Shown piece after piece: positions 1 to 10,498 of a DNA stretch of 64,000 nucleotides. The position numbers were made by a program, and so were the translations under genes. The DNA comes from Rhizomys pruinosus (taxonomy: Eukaryota; Chordata; Mammalia; Rodentia; Spalacidae): positions 1,492,858 to 1,556,857 of the forward strand of contig VZQC01010991.1 of NCBI GenBank assembly GCA_009823505.1. The letters run 5' to 3'. The notes below the pieces were generated by a model. It was given only the letters and a program-made list of their open reading frames with translations. It ran no database searches and was not told the DNA's origin. Numbering within the stretch: position 1 is the first letter of the stretch; each line of letters opens with the position of its first letter.

Positions 1-782
1 TCCTGTCAGGACAGACAGACATCCACATGTGCTTTCTAGTGTGGCACTATAACACACACCCAGGCTTCTGGACCTCAAACGCTGCTCTCAGGAGGGAAAA
101 GCCTATTCCAGGGTGAGACATGGAGAGGATGAAGTGTGCCGGAAAGCTCCCGGGGTTCACGGAATTGAAACATTCCCAGGTGAATCAGGACTCAGCCAAC
201 GGATGTGGGAGTCAGCAGGAAGGGTTACCAGATAAAGAAGAAGGTGGGCACCATAATACAGATGGAACCAGATAATAATAACCTATCAGGAGAAAGGAGA
301 GCCTAAGTCCATGCTGAATGTATTTCCGGTCTGATAAGGAGAATACGTGTTCTGGGATCTCTGGTGGGACATGTATTGATGACACAGGAAACACCTCAGG
401 GAACAGTTTTGAAGATGAAGAAGCTTGAAGGTGCTACTGAACAGGGAGGGATTCCATACTGTGGCAAATCAAAGCCCCACAGCACGTGTCACAAAACAAG
501 ACAGTGTCACAACCCCATGTAACAGATGGTTCTACTCTTGCCACAAGGAAGCTCCAATGGTCAAAAACTGAGGTGTGCCCTCCAAAGCAACCACCCCACC
601 ATCTTTAAAAGTGGCCAGGTCAGAAAGGTCAGAGAAAGACAACAGATTGGAACATGGTGACTCCAATGCATTGGGTGATCAGACATAAAGGACATTATTG
701 AGACAAGTGACAAAACTTGAGTGGGGTCTCAGGATTCAAGGGTGGCTGAGTTGCTGTTTGCCTGATGCTGATGTTTGCCAGT
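1..782. other. unannotated sequence, no gene seen
   Basis: I recognise no SINE, exon or RNA gene here. Reading frames are short and frequently stopped on both strands. It may contain decayed repeats I cannot name. Confidence 0.5.
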
Positions 783-811
783 TGTGTGTGTGTGTGTGTG
801 TGTGTGTGTGG
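783..811. repeat. (TG)n microsatellite
   Basis: About 14 uninterrupted TG dinucleotides. Short open frames across it are artefacts of the repeat. Confidence 0.95.
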
Positions 812-896
812 TGTATGCAAATGTCTATGTATGAGGGCATATGACCCTGTTTGAGTGGGTGGGTGGGTGGATGGACACTGGGTACCCTACCTTATC

Positions 897-939
897 TCTC
901 TCTCTCTCCACACACACACACACACACATGCACACACAC

Positions 940-980
<41 letters not shown>

Positions 981-988
981 CACACACA
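897..988. repeat. (TC)n then (CA)n microsatellite
   Basis: A short TC tract runs into about 40 CA units interrupted by single T or G changes. It abuts the 3' end of the neighbouring B4-type SINE, where such tracts commonly arise. Confidence 0.95.
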
Positions 989-1182
989 GGGTCTCACATT
1001 GAACCTGGAGCTGGGTGTGCAGCCAGCCAGCCCTGGCCATCTTCCTGTCCCTTCCTCCCACAGTCCTGGGGTTACAGGGCACACCATCTTTCTGGCTTTC
1101 CCACGGGTTCTAGGGACTTGAACTCGGGTCCTTGAACTTGCGCAGCTAGTGTTCTCACCCTTTCGGCCTTCTTCCCACCCCA
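989..1182 (-). mobile_element. B4/RSINE1-type SINE
   Basis: On the plus strand it shows GGGTCTCACATTGAACCTGG, then a B1-like 'ctggggttacagg' block, then 'gacttgaactcgggtcctt' and a degenerate box. This is the order expected of a reversed B4/RSINE1 element. It is strongly diverged. Confidence 0.65.
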
Positions 1183-1235
1183 GAAAACAGTCACTGTAAC
1201 TTCAAGGACCCTCCCCCACTTTTAAAAAATGTTTG

Positions 1236-1316
1236 GCAGTTTTAAAGGTTGAACCTGAAGTCTTATGCATGCCAGGCAAGGGCTGTACCGCTGAGCTTAA
1301 CCCCAGTACAAGCTAC
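1236..1316 (-). mobile_element. ID-type SINE fragment
   Basis: The block 'atgccaggcaagggctgtac' followed by 'cgctgagcttaaccccag' is the reverse of the tRNA-like ID head. It is diverged and has no visible TSD. Confidence 0.7.
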
Positions 1317-1989
1317 CCAACTCTTACACAGATCAGGAAGCCTTTTGAACTTAACTTGAAACTTTCTTGTGGGTTTATGGCAATGAATAAAACATAATAA
1401 AAATGTAAATAAATAAGGACCCATATTAGGGGTTATTCAGGATGGAGGTGGGGGCTAGCTTAGAGAAAGACAGGCAGTCCAAGGCTAATACCCCTGCCTG
1501 GCGACTCATTTTCCATTACCACACTTGCTTATCCCCAAGTCCAGGCCGGAAGTCCTTCTGTGAGTTTCACACAACCCTCTGCTTGGCCCACCACTCAATT
1601 TATGCCTGCTTACTTAACGAACTTCTCATTAAGGAGTTGGCCTGACTGTGTCTTCAAGGTGACCAAAACGCCAGGAGCACGCAGCTCCTGAATGCACAAT
1701 GGTTGGATGAATGAAGGGGCTAAAGAGCTCCTCACACTGGCTCCAAAGATAACTCTTCCCATAGTCTTGGGGCATCAAATCTCGTCATTCATAGATCAAG
1801 ACCCAGGACGTGGCACCTGTCCTGCCTGGCCTAGACTCCGGTGGAGCTCTGGTAATGTAACCGTGTATGGCTTTGCTTCACTGTCAAGAGCCTTCAGGGA
1901 ACAGCTACGGGGCGGCCCAACTGCGGTGGAGCAGCATGGCATTGTTTTTGAAGGGACTGCAGGGAAGAGACCCACACAGGGAGAAAACT
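1317..1989. other. unannotated sequence
   Basis: Mostly unique. Near 1690-1715 'ggttggatgaatgaagg' resembles the 3' end of an old MIR or L2 element. No coding signal is seen. Confidence 0.4.
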
Positions 1990-2215
1990 GGGCTGAGGGA
2001 GTGGCTCAGCTGGGAGAACGTTGGACTAGCACACAGGAAGCCCTGCTCTCCATCTGCAGCACCACATAAACCAGGTGTGGTAGAATACACCCATAATCCC
2101 AGCAACTGGTAGGTAAAAGAAAGCCTATCAGGAGAGGAGTTTAAGGTCGTCCTTGACTGCACAGTGAGGCCAGCCTAGGCTACATGAGACCCTATTGAAA
2201 AAAAGAAAAAGGTAA
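1990..2215 (+). mobile_element. B4 SINE (ID + B1 composite)
   Basis: An ID-like head (gagtggctcagctgggagaa) is followed by a diverged B1 part (acacccataatcccagca, then ggccagcctaggctacatga) and an A-rich tail near 2200. Confidence 0.8.
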
Positions 2216-2289
2216 AGAAAACCAGACAGCCCACTATCAAAACTGCAGAGCAAAGGGTTGGGGACCATGGTCAGTCATCAAGTTCTGGA

Positions 2290-2335
2290 CATGTATGTGC
2301 ACACACACATACACACATATACACACACATATCAT
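2290..2335. repeat. CA/TA-rich microsatellite
   Basis: Interrupted CA repeats mixed with ATAC and TATA steps. Confidence 0.85.
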
Positions 2336-2397
2336 AAATGAGATGAAAGCATTATATAAATCCATATCCTTGCCCAGGCTCTAAGTGATTCTGGGCT

Positions 2398-2600
2398 TCA
2401 GTTAAGAGCACTGGCTGCTCTTTCAGAGGACCCAGGTTCAGTTCCCAGCACCTACATGGCAGCTAATAACCATCCCTCTCTCCAGTTCTAGGGGGATCTA
2501 GCACCCTCTTTTGACCTCCATGGGCATTGGATGACACAGTGCACTTACATACATACATACAGGTAATACACATAAAAAATAACAATAAATAAAATATTTT
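2398..2600 (+). mobile_element. B2 SINE, diverged head
   Basis: It contains 'gttaagagcactggctgctc', 'cagaggacccaggttcagtt' and 'cccagcacctacatggcagc', with a CATA-rich 3' part and an AATAAA tail. The first ~15 bases of the usual head are not recognisable. Confidence 0.85.
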
Positions 2601-2612
2601 TTAAATGGCATT

Positions 2613-2755
2613 ATTTTTGGAGACAGGGTCTCCCTATAGCCCCAGCTGGCCTGGAACTCACTCCGTAGACAAAGCTGGCCTTGAACTCACAGAGATCCAC
2701 CTGCCTCTGCCTCCCAAGTGCTAGGATTAAAGGTGTGCAACACCACACCTGGCTT
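2613..2755 (-). mobile_element. B1 SINE
   Basis: Reverse B1 with GAGACAGGGTCTCCCTATAG, 'gccttgaactcacagagatc' and 'aggattaaaggtgtgcaaca'. It sits between oppositely oriented B2 pieces. Confidence 0.93.
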
Positions 2756-2857
2756 AAAGATGGTTCTTAGCAACCATGTAGGTGCTGGGAATCGAACCCG
2801 GGTCCTGTGCAAGAGCAGTTGATACTCTTAACCACTGAGCCATCTCTCCAGCCCCTA
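2756..2857 (-). mobile_element. B2 SINE head fragment
   Basis: Reverse of the first ~95 bases of B2, ending 'gagccatctctccagcccc'. The 3' half is missing. With the B2 at 2398-2600 it forms an inverted pair around a B1. Confidence 0.9.
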
Positions 2858-3641
2858 AATAAAATATTTTTAAAAGAAAATGATTCGGAGTGCCCCAAGG
2901 ACACCCTAGCCTTGACTTCAAGAATGTCTGAGCTGTTCCAAAACAGATGATGTGTCTGCTCTAGTCTACTGGCAGCTACTGGCAGGGTTGGCCTTTTGTT
3001 TAGTTTCTCCACTGGAAAGACTTTGTATAAAAAAAAAAAAAAGAAAGAAAAAGAAAGAATAGAAAAGAAGCCACTAGCCAGGTCACAATGGGGCCGATTG
3101 TTCTGAGTGGGGCCACACTGACTTAAATATTTACCTTTTTGTTTCACAATCCAACAGGAAACAGGGGTCAAGGATTTTCGTCCCCCTCTCCCCTCTGGTC
3201 AGGACTAAAGAACAGTTGTTTTTCTAGTTACTCAAGAAGGAAATGATAACAGGTAGGAAATTAGCACTTAGCCAGAGCCTCCAGATCATAGCCTTTGGGT
3301 TGCAACCAAAGCTACAGAGGAATGACTGAGCCTTGGTCAACCTTCTCCTACTTTCTGTGTGACTCCAGGGTGTGGTTGGTGATCAGGACGGGGTTGAACA
3401 CTATTCAACAAAAATTCTGGGAGGACATTGCTTTATACTGTCCAGCTCCTGGCCCCAGCAGACCAGACCAGACCAGAGACCAGACCAAAATGGAATCACT
3501 TATGCTAACTGTCACCTCTTCAAACTGAAGCTTTAAAGAAGCCATCAGTTTTTTAGTCTACTGGGGAGTCTATCTACCTGAATATCATTGTGATAAAGAA
3601 ATGCTTTCTGATTTAACCTTTGTGGGAAAACTTCTTCATGT
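2858..3641. other. unannotated sequence
   Basis: No repeat recognised except an A/G-rich tract at 3028-3062. An open minus frame of 134 codons (2767-3171) is largely B2 plus that tract and is not a gene. Confidence 0.45.
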
Positions 3642-3712
3642 GATAGGCTGCGGATGTAATTCAGTTGGTAGAATGCAGAAAGCCCTACATCCGATCCCCA
3701 GCACCACACGAA
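3642..3712 (+). mobile_element. ID SINE
   Basis: The ID-like series 'ggatgtaattcagttggtag' to 'ccgatccccagcaccacac' is present. It is diverged, without an obvious A-tail. Confidence 0.75.
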
Positions 3713-4951
3713 ATCTTCCTCGTGTTAACCTATGGGAATTTGGGGGGGTTGGTTTGTCTTTTTACTGTTGTTTTCTTGTGCTCACCTTACTTTACACACC
3801 CCACTGCTCTTGCTCTACCATCTACCCAGTGAGAACTTCCCATTCTGTCTTATAATTAAAGCCTGTCCTGATCCACGAACCACAAATAAAATCTAGTTAG
3901 GCGTGCGATGAAATCTGTTGTGATTGCGTCTTTTGGCACCATGTTTCTACTCCCTCTACCTAATGCTACAGTGGTCAAGATAGAAACCTGGGCCAGGAGG
4001 TTAGGTTCCTTGTTAACCAAGTGCAAGGTAGGGTAGTGATTCAAAGCTGAGGATTTGGGCACAGCTCTGGGACAAGTATGTTTGTACTCATTTTACATCC
4101 ATTCTCCAGGACCTGACAACAGCCTCTCTTCTGCATCCACAAGCTCATTTCTGGTTAGAGGCCATCCCGGAATGTTCTGTCTAGATTCTAGAGTGACTAG
4201 CCTTACCAAAAATGTGAGTTTGAGCCATAGAATAAAATGTTGAGGGGGGGGCAGGGGGAGGTTTCTACATCTTAACTGCCTTGAAGTACACTGTAGGGGA
4301 GGGAAGACTTTTTACTTTTAGGTTTGGTGTTAAATTTGTGAAATAAACTGAGAGCAGGCTGGAGGATGATCCTGCGAGTGTATTGATATTTTAATGTTGT
4401 GACACGGAAGTCCTAACAGGAGAGAAAAAAAAAAAAAAAGCAAAAATCCACCCCAAAGCATTAAGATTTGAGGACTTTTATCTCATCTTAATAAGGGATA
4501 AGGGCAGGAAATACAGGCCGCTTAGGGCACAGTGAATGACTTTTAGGGAAGATGAACAAGCCCTTAGGAGAATAGATGGGAGGGGTGATAGGTGGTAACA
4601 GGCTTGTCTGGGATTGGCCTGACCTCTAGTCTCTCCGGAGATAAGGACACTCTTCCCAGTTGGACACTCTGGAGAGGGATCTAAACTGTCCTGATGTTGG
4701 CAGATTCATCTTTGAAAAGATAAGAAGATTCCAGGGAAAATTGCCTTCTGCATTTACTCTTTCCTACTGTCTTCCCCTCAAAACAGTCAACACGCCAAAG
4801 TGGTCCATATTTAGACTAGTCCTGAACCCCTTTACTAGCAAAACTTACTTTTAAAAAATTTAGAATTCAGTTATAAATAAGATTTTCATAATCAAATGAG
4901 TTCATCACTTTCAGTACTTTAAAATATTTCTATATAAAAAGTCAAGCCCTG
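3713..4951. other. unannotated sequence
   Basis: About 1.2 kb with no recognised SINE or exon. A G-run lies at 4243-4250 and a poly(A) at 4423-4439. Frames are below 85 codons and look like chance. Confidence 0.45.
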
Positions 4952-5159
4952 GGCTGGAGAGACAGCTCAGTGTTTAAGAGCACCAACTGCTCTTGCAGAG
5001 GACCTGGGTTTGATTCTCAGCACCCACATGGTGATTAAGAACTGTCTTTAATCCTAACACTTGGGAGGCAGATCTCTGCGAGTTCAAGTCCAGCTTGGTC
5101 TACAGAGTGAGTTCCAGGCCAGCTGGGGCTATAGGGAGATCCTGAGAAAAAAAAAAAAA
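4952..5159 (+). mobile_element. chimeric B2-B1 SINE
   Basis: A B2 head (ggctggagagacagctcagt to cacccacatggtgattaag) passes without a break into the body of a B1 (aatcctaacacttgggaggc) and an A-tail. The switch lies in CTTTAA, which occurs in both families. It may be a template-switch product or a later fusion. Confidence 0.8.
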
Positions 5160-5165
5160 GTCCAG

Positions 5166-5314
5166 TCCTAGCCAGGTGTGGTGGTGCATGCCTTTAATCC
5201 CAGCACTCAGGAGGCAGATGCAGATGGATCTCTCTGAGTTCAAAGCCAACTTGGTCTACACAGTGAGTTCCAGGCCAACTGGGGTTGCAGGGAGACAAAA
5301 AATAAAATAAAAAA
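5166..5314 (+). mobile_element. B1 SINE
   Basis: Full B1 from 'gccaggtgtggtggtgcatg' to an A/T-rich tail. Near-repeats 'agtccagtccta' and 'agcccagtcctta' flank it and look like a TSD. Confidence 0.93.
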
Positions 5315-5321
5315 GCCCAGT

Positions 5322-5440
5322 CCTTAGCCAGACATAATAGACTTGCCTGTAATCCCAGCACTCAGAAGCCTGAGGCAGGAGGATGACAAATTTGAGGCCA
5401 GCCTGGGTAAGAACTCTATCTCAAATAAAATGAAAACAGA
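5322..5440 (+). mobile_element. old B1-like SINE
   Basis: It has 'tgtaatcccagcactcagaa' and 'gaggccagcctgggtaagaa' and ends in A-rich DNA. Divergence suggests an old B1 or PB1 copy. Confidence 0.75.
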
Positions 5441-5454
5441 AAGCTCAGTTCTTG

Positions 5455-5560
5455 AACTTGGAATGCTTGGGTTCAAGTCCTATCTATGCCACTTAGTAAT
5501 CATTAACCTAGAAGAAGCTGTCTCTAACCTTTCTATACAGCATCTAACATATCTGCAAAA
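5455..5560 (+). mobile_element. MIR SINE
   Basis: 'gggttcaagtcctatctatg' followed by 'ccacttagtaatcattaacc' and a 'ctgcaaaataagg' block match the MIR core in order. Confidence 0.7.
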
Positions 5561-5571
5561 TAAGGTGTCGG

Positions 5572-5650
5572 GGGGTGGGGATATAGCTCTAGAGTGAAGT
5601 GCTTGCCTAAACAAGCGCCAGTCCCTGGGTTCAAACTCCAGAGTCAAAGA
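5572..5650 (+). mobile_element. ID SINE
   Basis: 'ggggatatagctctagagtg' then 'agtccctgggttcaaactcc' follow the ID consensus, with an A-rich end. Confidence 0.75.
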
Positions 5651-5925
5651 GAAAAAAAGTAACAAATGAGAAGGAAAGGTTGGTTTCTCAAAGGTTTTGC
5701 AAGGAAAAGAGTTACTATAAATCAATAGTACCAGTCACAGGATAGAAACTTGTTGTTACGATATTGTTACATTTTATTACGCTTGCTTATTTTATGTTTG
5801 TGTGTGTAGGTCAAGGCCAACTTGCAAGAGTCCATTCTCTCCTTCCACCACGTGGGATTCAGGGACTACTCACGTCTTCAGTCTTAACAGCAACAACCCC
5901 CATTTCATTTTAAGAAAACATTTTA

Positions 5926-6062
5926 AAGGGCAGGCACACATCTTTAATCCCAGCACTCTGGAGGGAAAGGCAGACAGAAGCCAGTCTGATTTTCATAGGG
6001 AGTTCTAGGCCAGCCATGCTCCACAGTGAGACTGTCTCTAACAGATAAACAAAAACAAGAAA
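5926..6062 (+). mobile_element. B1 SINE, diverged
   Basis: 'ctttaatcccagcactctgg' and 'gttctaggccagccatgctc' with an ACAAAAAC tail. Confidence 0.8.
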
Positions 6063-6274
6063 AAAATTTGTATTGAGGAAAGAACCGGGTTAGGTAAAAT
6101 AGCCAGTAAATGATGTATGCAAATGAAAAGCTAAAATAGATCTACTCATAGACTGAGGGTGTACAACTTTCAAAGTTCAAATCATCCTTATTAACATTTA
6201 AAGTTTGACCTATCTCAGTGCTCAAATGAGAGTCTCTCTCTTTCTCTCACATGAATAGATTTATACTGTGACTT

Positions 6275-6475
6275 TATTTTTTTGTGTATGAGTGTATTAC
6301 CTGTGAGTGTGTAAGTGCACTGTGTTGTGCCATGCCAGTGGAGGTCAGAAGAGAGTATTGGATCCCTTGGAACTAGAGTTACAGATGGTTGTTAGCTGCC
6401 ATGTGGGAACTGAACCCAGGTCCTCTTCAAGGTTAGTCAGTGTTCTTAACTGCTGTGCTCTCTCTCCAGCCCCTA
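6275..6475 (-). mobile_element. B2 SINE
   Basis: Reverse B2 from a T-rich tail through 'gaggtcagaagagagtattg' to 'ctctctccagcccc'. Confidence 0.9.
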
Positions 6476-6489
6476 TACTGTACTGTGGT

Positions 6490-6628
6490 ATTTTTTTTTT
6501 TTTTTTTGTCTTTTTCAGCTCCAGCTGGTCTGGAGCTTGCTATTTAGACCAGGGTGGCTTTGAATTCCGAGAGATATGTCTGCTTGCCTCTGTCTCCCAA
6601 GTGCTAAGATTAAAGGCCTGTGCCTTTT
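6490..6628 (-). mobile_element. B1 SINE
   Basis: Poly(T), then a shortened GTCTTTTTCAGCTCCAGCTG, then 'cccaagtgctaagattaaag'. The GAGACAGGGTCTCC block is deleted. Confidence 0.87.
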
Positions 6629-6633
6629 TTTTT

Positions 6634-6787
6634 GTTGTTGTTGTTGATTGTTTTTTGACAGGGTCTCCCTAGTCACAACCTGCCTGGAAATCACAATATG
6701 AACAAGGTTGGCCTCCATCTTGAAGAGATACTCTGGCCTCTGCTTCCCAAAGACTGGGATTAAAGGCACATACCACCAAGCCTGGCA
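6634..6787 (-). mobile_element. B1 SINE
   Basis: (TTG)n tail, then 'tttgacagggtctccctagt' and 'tgggattaaaggcacatacc'. It lies directly after the previous B1 in the same orientation. Confidence 0.87.
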
Positions 6788-7072
6788 TAAGTCCATATAC
6801 TGTGCTTTTTGTAAAATATATATCCCATTATAATTGATGCAGGAGAAGTTATGGGTAGCCCAGCTGAGTTCATTGCAGGGAAGGTAGTCAGTGTCCCAGG
6901 AGCACACAGGCCCTGGAGCCTTCATTTTGCCACTTTCCCCTGCTGAGACACAGCAATGGCCTTAGCCAAGGGTCAGGGGTCAGAGGCTTCTTAAAGGCCT
7001 CGGCAGGCTCTGTGTTCACATTGCCTGGACCACATTACCTGCAACTCTCCAGTCTCTTTCCCAAAGACAGTG

Positions 7073-7143
7073 GGAGATTCAAGCTCAGGTCCCCACACTC
7101 GCACAATAAGTGCTCTTACCTACTGAGCCATCTCCTCAGCCTT
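7073..7143 (-). mobile_element. B2/B3 head fragment
   Basis: 'caagctcaggtccccacact' to 'tgagccatctcctcagcct' is the reversed tRNA-like head of a B2/B3 element. The rest is not recognised. Confidence 0.65.
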
Positions 7144-7770
7144 GTGCTGGCACAATCTTGAGGACTGGCTTCAACTGATGTGTTCTGATCACCTAGACCT
7201 TTATATGTGAAGTCCTAGAAACAGTCTTCAGGAGAGGTGAGGGGCAGAGGAGGGTAGTTATCAGAGTAACAGGGGCCAGGGAGGAAGGCAAACAAATGCA
7301 TCTTAATCCTGGGCTGTGATGTCTAACTTTCCTGGGGCGGGGGCTGGTAGTGAGCATCCATTCATCCGTCCATCCATCCAGGCCTTAGGGATGTAATAAG
7401 GGTTTATTCATCCAACTGCCAGGAGTATTTCCGTCTGCCAGGCCCCAACGGGTGAGAGCAAATGACAGCAAGCAAATCATGGCCTCCTGGGTGTGAGTTT
7501 AAAGAGCCAGGGAGCGCCAGGCAGGGAGCAGCTAGCCCTGTCCCCAGGGAGTGACTTCATGACCCAAACGAGACTTGAAAACAAATCTCACATCTACTTC
7601 AAACTGCTGAGTTTCCATGGACTTCATGTTTATAAATTTTCCACTATCTCAATCAGTTGTAAAGTTGGGTTAATTTTTTTTCTCTGTTATTGCAGTATAT
7701 CCTGACTTCTTCACTTTTTCAAGTTTGTTTCTTTTTTGTTTGTTTGTTTCTAATCCCTCAGGTCTGTTTG

Positions 7771-7771
<1 letters not shown>
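7144..7771. other. unannotated sequence
   Basis: No recognised gene. A short CATC-type repeat lies at 7355-7380. Confidence 0.45.
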
Positions 7772-7827
<56 letters not shown>

Positions 7828-7891
7828 TCTGTGTCTCTCTGTCTCTGTCTCTCTCTCTCTACACACACACAGACAGACAGACAGACAGACA

Positions 7892-7930
<39 letters not shown>
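7772..7930. repeat. compound (TC)n / (GACA)n / (CA)n microsatellite
   Basis: About 90 bases of TC with occasional G, six GACA/CAGA units, then about 25 CA units. Polypurine-polypyrimidine DNA of this length can form H-DNA. All open frames across it are repeat artefacts. Confidence 0.97.
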
Positions 7931-8420
7931 CCATGGCCCACCTCCAGGCTCCAGGGACCATAGGAGGCATTTTCCAAACTTCTTTCCAGAATAAACAAAG
8001 CTTGAAAGGCCAGCCTGCCTTCGCTTCTGCCCACGGTTTCACATCTCTGCCCCAGGAGGAAGGAGACCCCTGACCGTCTGTAAATATTTCAACACAGCCA
8101 GTTCTCTGAGGAATAAGAATTTTTGTTTTTGAGTTAACTCTGAAATCACAGAGGAGGCCCTGTTTTTTATGGATGGGTGTATTTTCTTGATAGCAGGACA
8201 TTTTGACATTGTATTTTCATGGCTAATAACAAAAGAATTTCACACTCTAAAACTCTGTGGCAAAGAGGACACAAAGGAGGGGTCTAAGTCATCAGATTGC
8301 AGTGGCTGTTTTGATCCAGGCATAAACATAGGCAGATCCCCGAAAAAGTCTATAGGATTAGAAAATACTTCTGGCCATAAGCCTGAGCTTCTAAATAGAG
8401 AAAAAAGCAAAATGAAATAA
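7931..8420. other. unannotated sequence
   Basis: No repeat or exon recognised. Open frames here are extensions of the adjacent microsatellite. Confidence 0.4.
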
Positions 8421-8452
8421 AACAAACAAACAAACAAACAAGCAAACAAAAA
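8421..8452. repeat. (CAAA)n microsatellite
   Basis: About seven CAAA units. Confidence 0.9.
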
Positions 8453-8589
8453 CTTCATGCCCTTAAACTGAGAATGCAAAATGAGCAGCAAGACTCAATG
8501 CTTTGTATCTTTTCTTTTCCCAAAGTGTATGTGTATATGGTATGCGTGTGTTTGTGTGTTTGCATGCAGGTGGGGGCGTGTGTAGCACA

Positions 8590-8765
8590 TGTGTGTGGAG
8601 ACCCAAGGTTGATATTCAAAGTCTTTCTCAATCACTCTCTACCTTATTCACTGAAGCCTGTCTCTCAATTGAATATGGATAGTTTATGGTTTCTGGGGAT
8701 CCAAAATCTATTCCTCGTGCTTGCACAGAAAGTAATACAACAGCTGAACTACCTCCCCAGCCCAG
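8590..8765 (-). mobile_element. B4/RSINE1-type SINE, diverged
   Basis: 'ctcaatcactctctacctta' leads to 'ctggggatccaaaatctatt', then 'cgtgcttgcacagaaagta' and 'ctacctccccagccca', the reversed order of a B4/RSINE1 element. Confidence 0.6.
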
Positions 8766-8914
8766 GACAGAGTGTTAAGAGTAGTCTTCCCACATTCCTG
8801 GAGATGCTTTCCAAGATTTCTGGTGGATATCAGTGACCTTGGAAATACTCAACCTTATATATACTATAGTTTTTCCTTTACATATTTATCTATGACTAAG
8901 TTTATACATTTGGT

Positions 8915-9000
8915 GCAGTGAGATATTAACCACAACAATTATCAAAGCCAGAACAATTATAATATGCTGTAACAAAAGTTAAGTGCTCATTCTCTCATTC
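8915..9000 (+). repeat. dispersed old repeat, copy 1
   Basis: This 86-base stretch is similar, at roughly 75-80% by eye, to 10153-10236 in the same orientation. Shared blocks include 'gatattaaccacaa' and 'aaaagttaa'. It looks like an ancient mammalian repeat, but I cannot name the family. Confidence 0.6.
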
Positions 9001-9003
9001 CAA

Positions 9004-9041
9004 AAAAACATATACATATATATATATGTATATATATATAC
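9004..9041. repeat. TA-rich palindrome
   Basis: A TATA/CATA alternation is nearly self-complementary and could extrude as a cruciform. Confidence 0.8.
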
Positions 9042-9082
9042 ACCTCTTACTACGCCTCCGTTCTTTTTTCTTTCTTTTTTTT

Positions 9083-9168
9083 TACAGATGGTTCTTAGCC
9101 ACCATGTGGGTGCTGGGAATTGAACCCAGGTCCTCTGCAAGAGCAGTCGGTGCTCTTAACCACTAGGC
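9083..9168 (-). mobile_element. B2 SINE head fragment
   Basis: 'gatggttcttagccaccatg' to 'cttaaccactaggctat' is the reversed B2 head. The 3' half is absent. Confidence 0.88.
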
Positions 9169-9361
9169 TATGAGTGTTTGCTTGTATGTACGTGAGTGCA
9201 CGGCACACATACAATGACCATGGAGGCCAGAAAAGAGCATGGTATTCCCTGGAACTGGAGTAACGGATGGTTGTGAGCAGGCATGTGGATGCTGGGAACC
9301 GAACTTTGGTCCTCTGGAAGAATAACCAGTGCTCTTAACCCCTGAGCCATCTCTCCAGCTC
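9169..9361 (-). mobile_element. B2 SINE
   Basis: A reversed B2 with a CA-containing tail region, 'gaactggagtaacggatggt' and 'tgagccatctctccagct'. It lies in tandem with the previous fragment. Confidence 0.88.
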
Positions 9362-9895
9362 TGTGCCTCTCTCTACCCTTAAAGCATTCCATGGGACTTC
9401 TCTGGCTTCTCCCAGTTGCCAGCATCGCTCCACTCCTCTTGTGGCCATGAAGAGTAACTTGAATGCAAGTCCCACAGTCTCATGGTAGCTGAGAAAACAC
9501 TCAGTGACTAATGGGGAACGGCAAATACTGGGAACGAATGCTGACAGAGGGAGGGACGCTTTACGTGCTAGGCACGACGGGGTGAACTGTCAGTACACTA
9601 TTCAGAACCCAGACAGCTTAGAACTTAGGAATTATCTGCACAGTGCTTGACGTGGATACTGCAAGTAAGCAGAGACTATACCCAAAGTGTATAAACTCCC
9701 TAATTTATCACAGATGCATATACCAGGAGAGAAGCTGTGGCCTCTGAAAGAGACTCGAAACATTCAGAGCCTTGGCATTGTCAACGGGCTTCAAGAGGGA
9801 GTTGTTCAATGGACTGTTATGGAAAAGGAAGCCACAAGTATTTTGAGACTCACAGGTCTATGTTATAAGAGGCAGAAACTTGGTTTCTGGTATTT
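9362..9895. other. unannotated sequence
   Basis: No repeat or exon recognised. The 93-codon plus frame at 9687-9968 runs into a TC microsatellite and is unlikely to be coding. Confidence 0.4.
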
Positions 9896-10152
9896 TCTCT
9901 CTCTCTCTGTGTCTCTGTCTGTCTCTGTCTCTTTTTTGAATACATGTGCTTATGCATGTAAGGGTTAGCAGTCAGCCTCAGGTATTATTTCTTAGATGAT
10001 GTTCAATGTAGCATCTTTAAAAAAAAGGGTCTCTGACTGGTCTGAAGCTCACCAATTAGGCTAAGCTAGCCAGCCAATGAGCCCCTGGGGTTCACCTATG
10101 CCCAGTGCTAGCAAAACAGAAACAAAAAATCTGTTTAATTTCTAAACTGAGT

Positions 10153-10236
10153 ACAGTAAGATATTAACCACAATAATTAATGAAAACATTAACAACAGGA
10201 TATGATAAAAGTTAAATGCACATTCTGTCATTCTGT
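10153..10236 (+). repeat. dispersed old repeat, copy 2
   Basis: Partner of 8915-9000. It runs directly into a TC tract, and the tract appears to have grown from the repeat's own end. Confidence 0.6.
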
Positions 10237-10310
10237 TCTCTCTCTCTCTCTCTCTCGTGTGTAGGTGTGTGTGTGTGTGTGTGTTTGTGTGTGTGCGTGC
10301 GTGAGTGCGC
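10237..10310. repeat. (TC)n(TG)n microsatellite
   Basis: Ten TC units are followed by TG/CG alternation. Confidence 0.95.
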
Positions 10311-10337
10311 ACTCATGTGGTATATATTGTAAAATTT

Positions 10338-10498
10338 CTTTTTTTTTTTTTTCGTCTTTTTGAGACAGGTTCTTTCTGTAACCCCAGCTGTCCAGCTATC
10401 CTGGAACTCACTATGTAGACCAGGCTGGCCTTGAACTCAGAGATCCTCCTTCCTCTGCCTCCCAAGTGCTAGGATTAAGGGTGTGCATGACCATGCCC
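10338..10498 (-). mobile_element. B1 SINE
   Basis: Poly(T), GTCTTTTTGAGACAGG, 'tatgtagaccaggctggcct' and 'ggattaagggtgtgcatgac'. A short 'gtccagctatcc' duplication enlarges the middle. Confidence 0.92.

Noticed and set aside
851..1135. Several 60-94-codon frames rich in His-Thr or Cys-Val
   Set aside because: They are translations of the CA/TG microsatellite and adjacent B4-type SINE on both strands.
1990..2070. tRNA gene at tRNA-like SINE heads
   Set aside because: ID, B2 and B4 heads retain pol III box similarity, but the sequences continue into SINE bodies and lack a complete cloverleaf.
7690..8201. Frames up to 147 codons with Ser-Leu, Arg-Glu and Thr-His runs
   Set aside because: Pure read-through of the TC/CA microsatellite.
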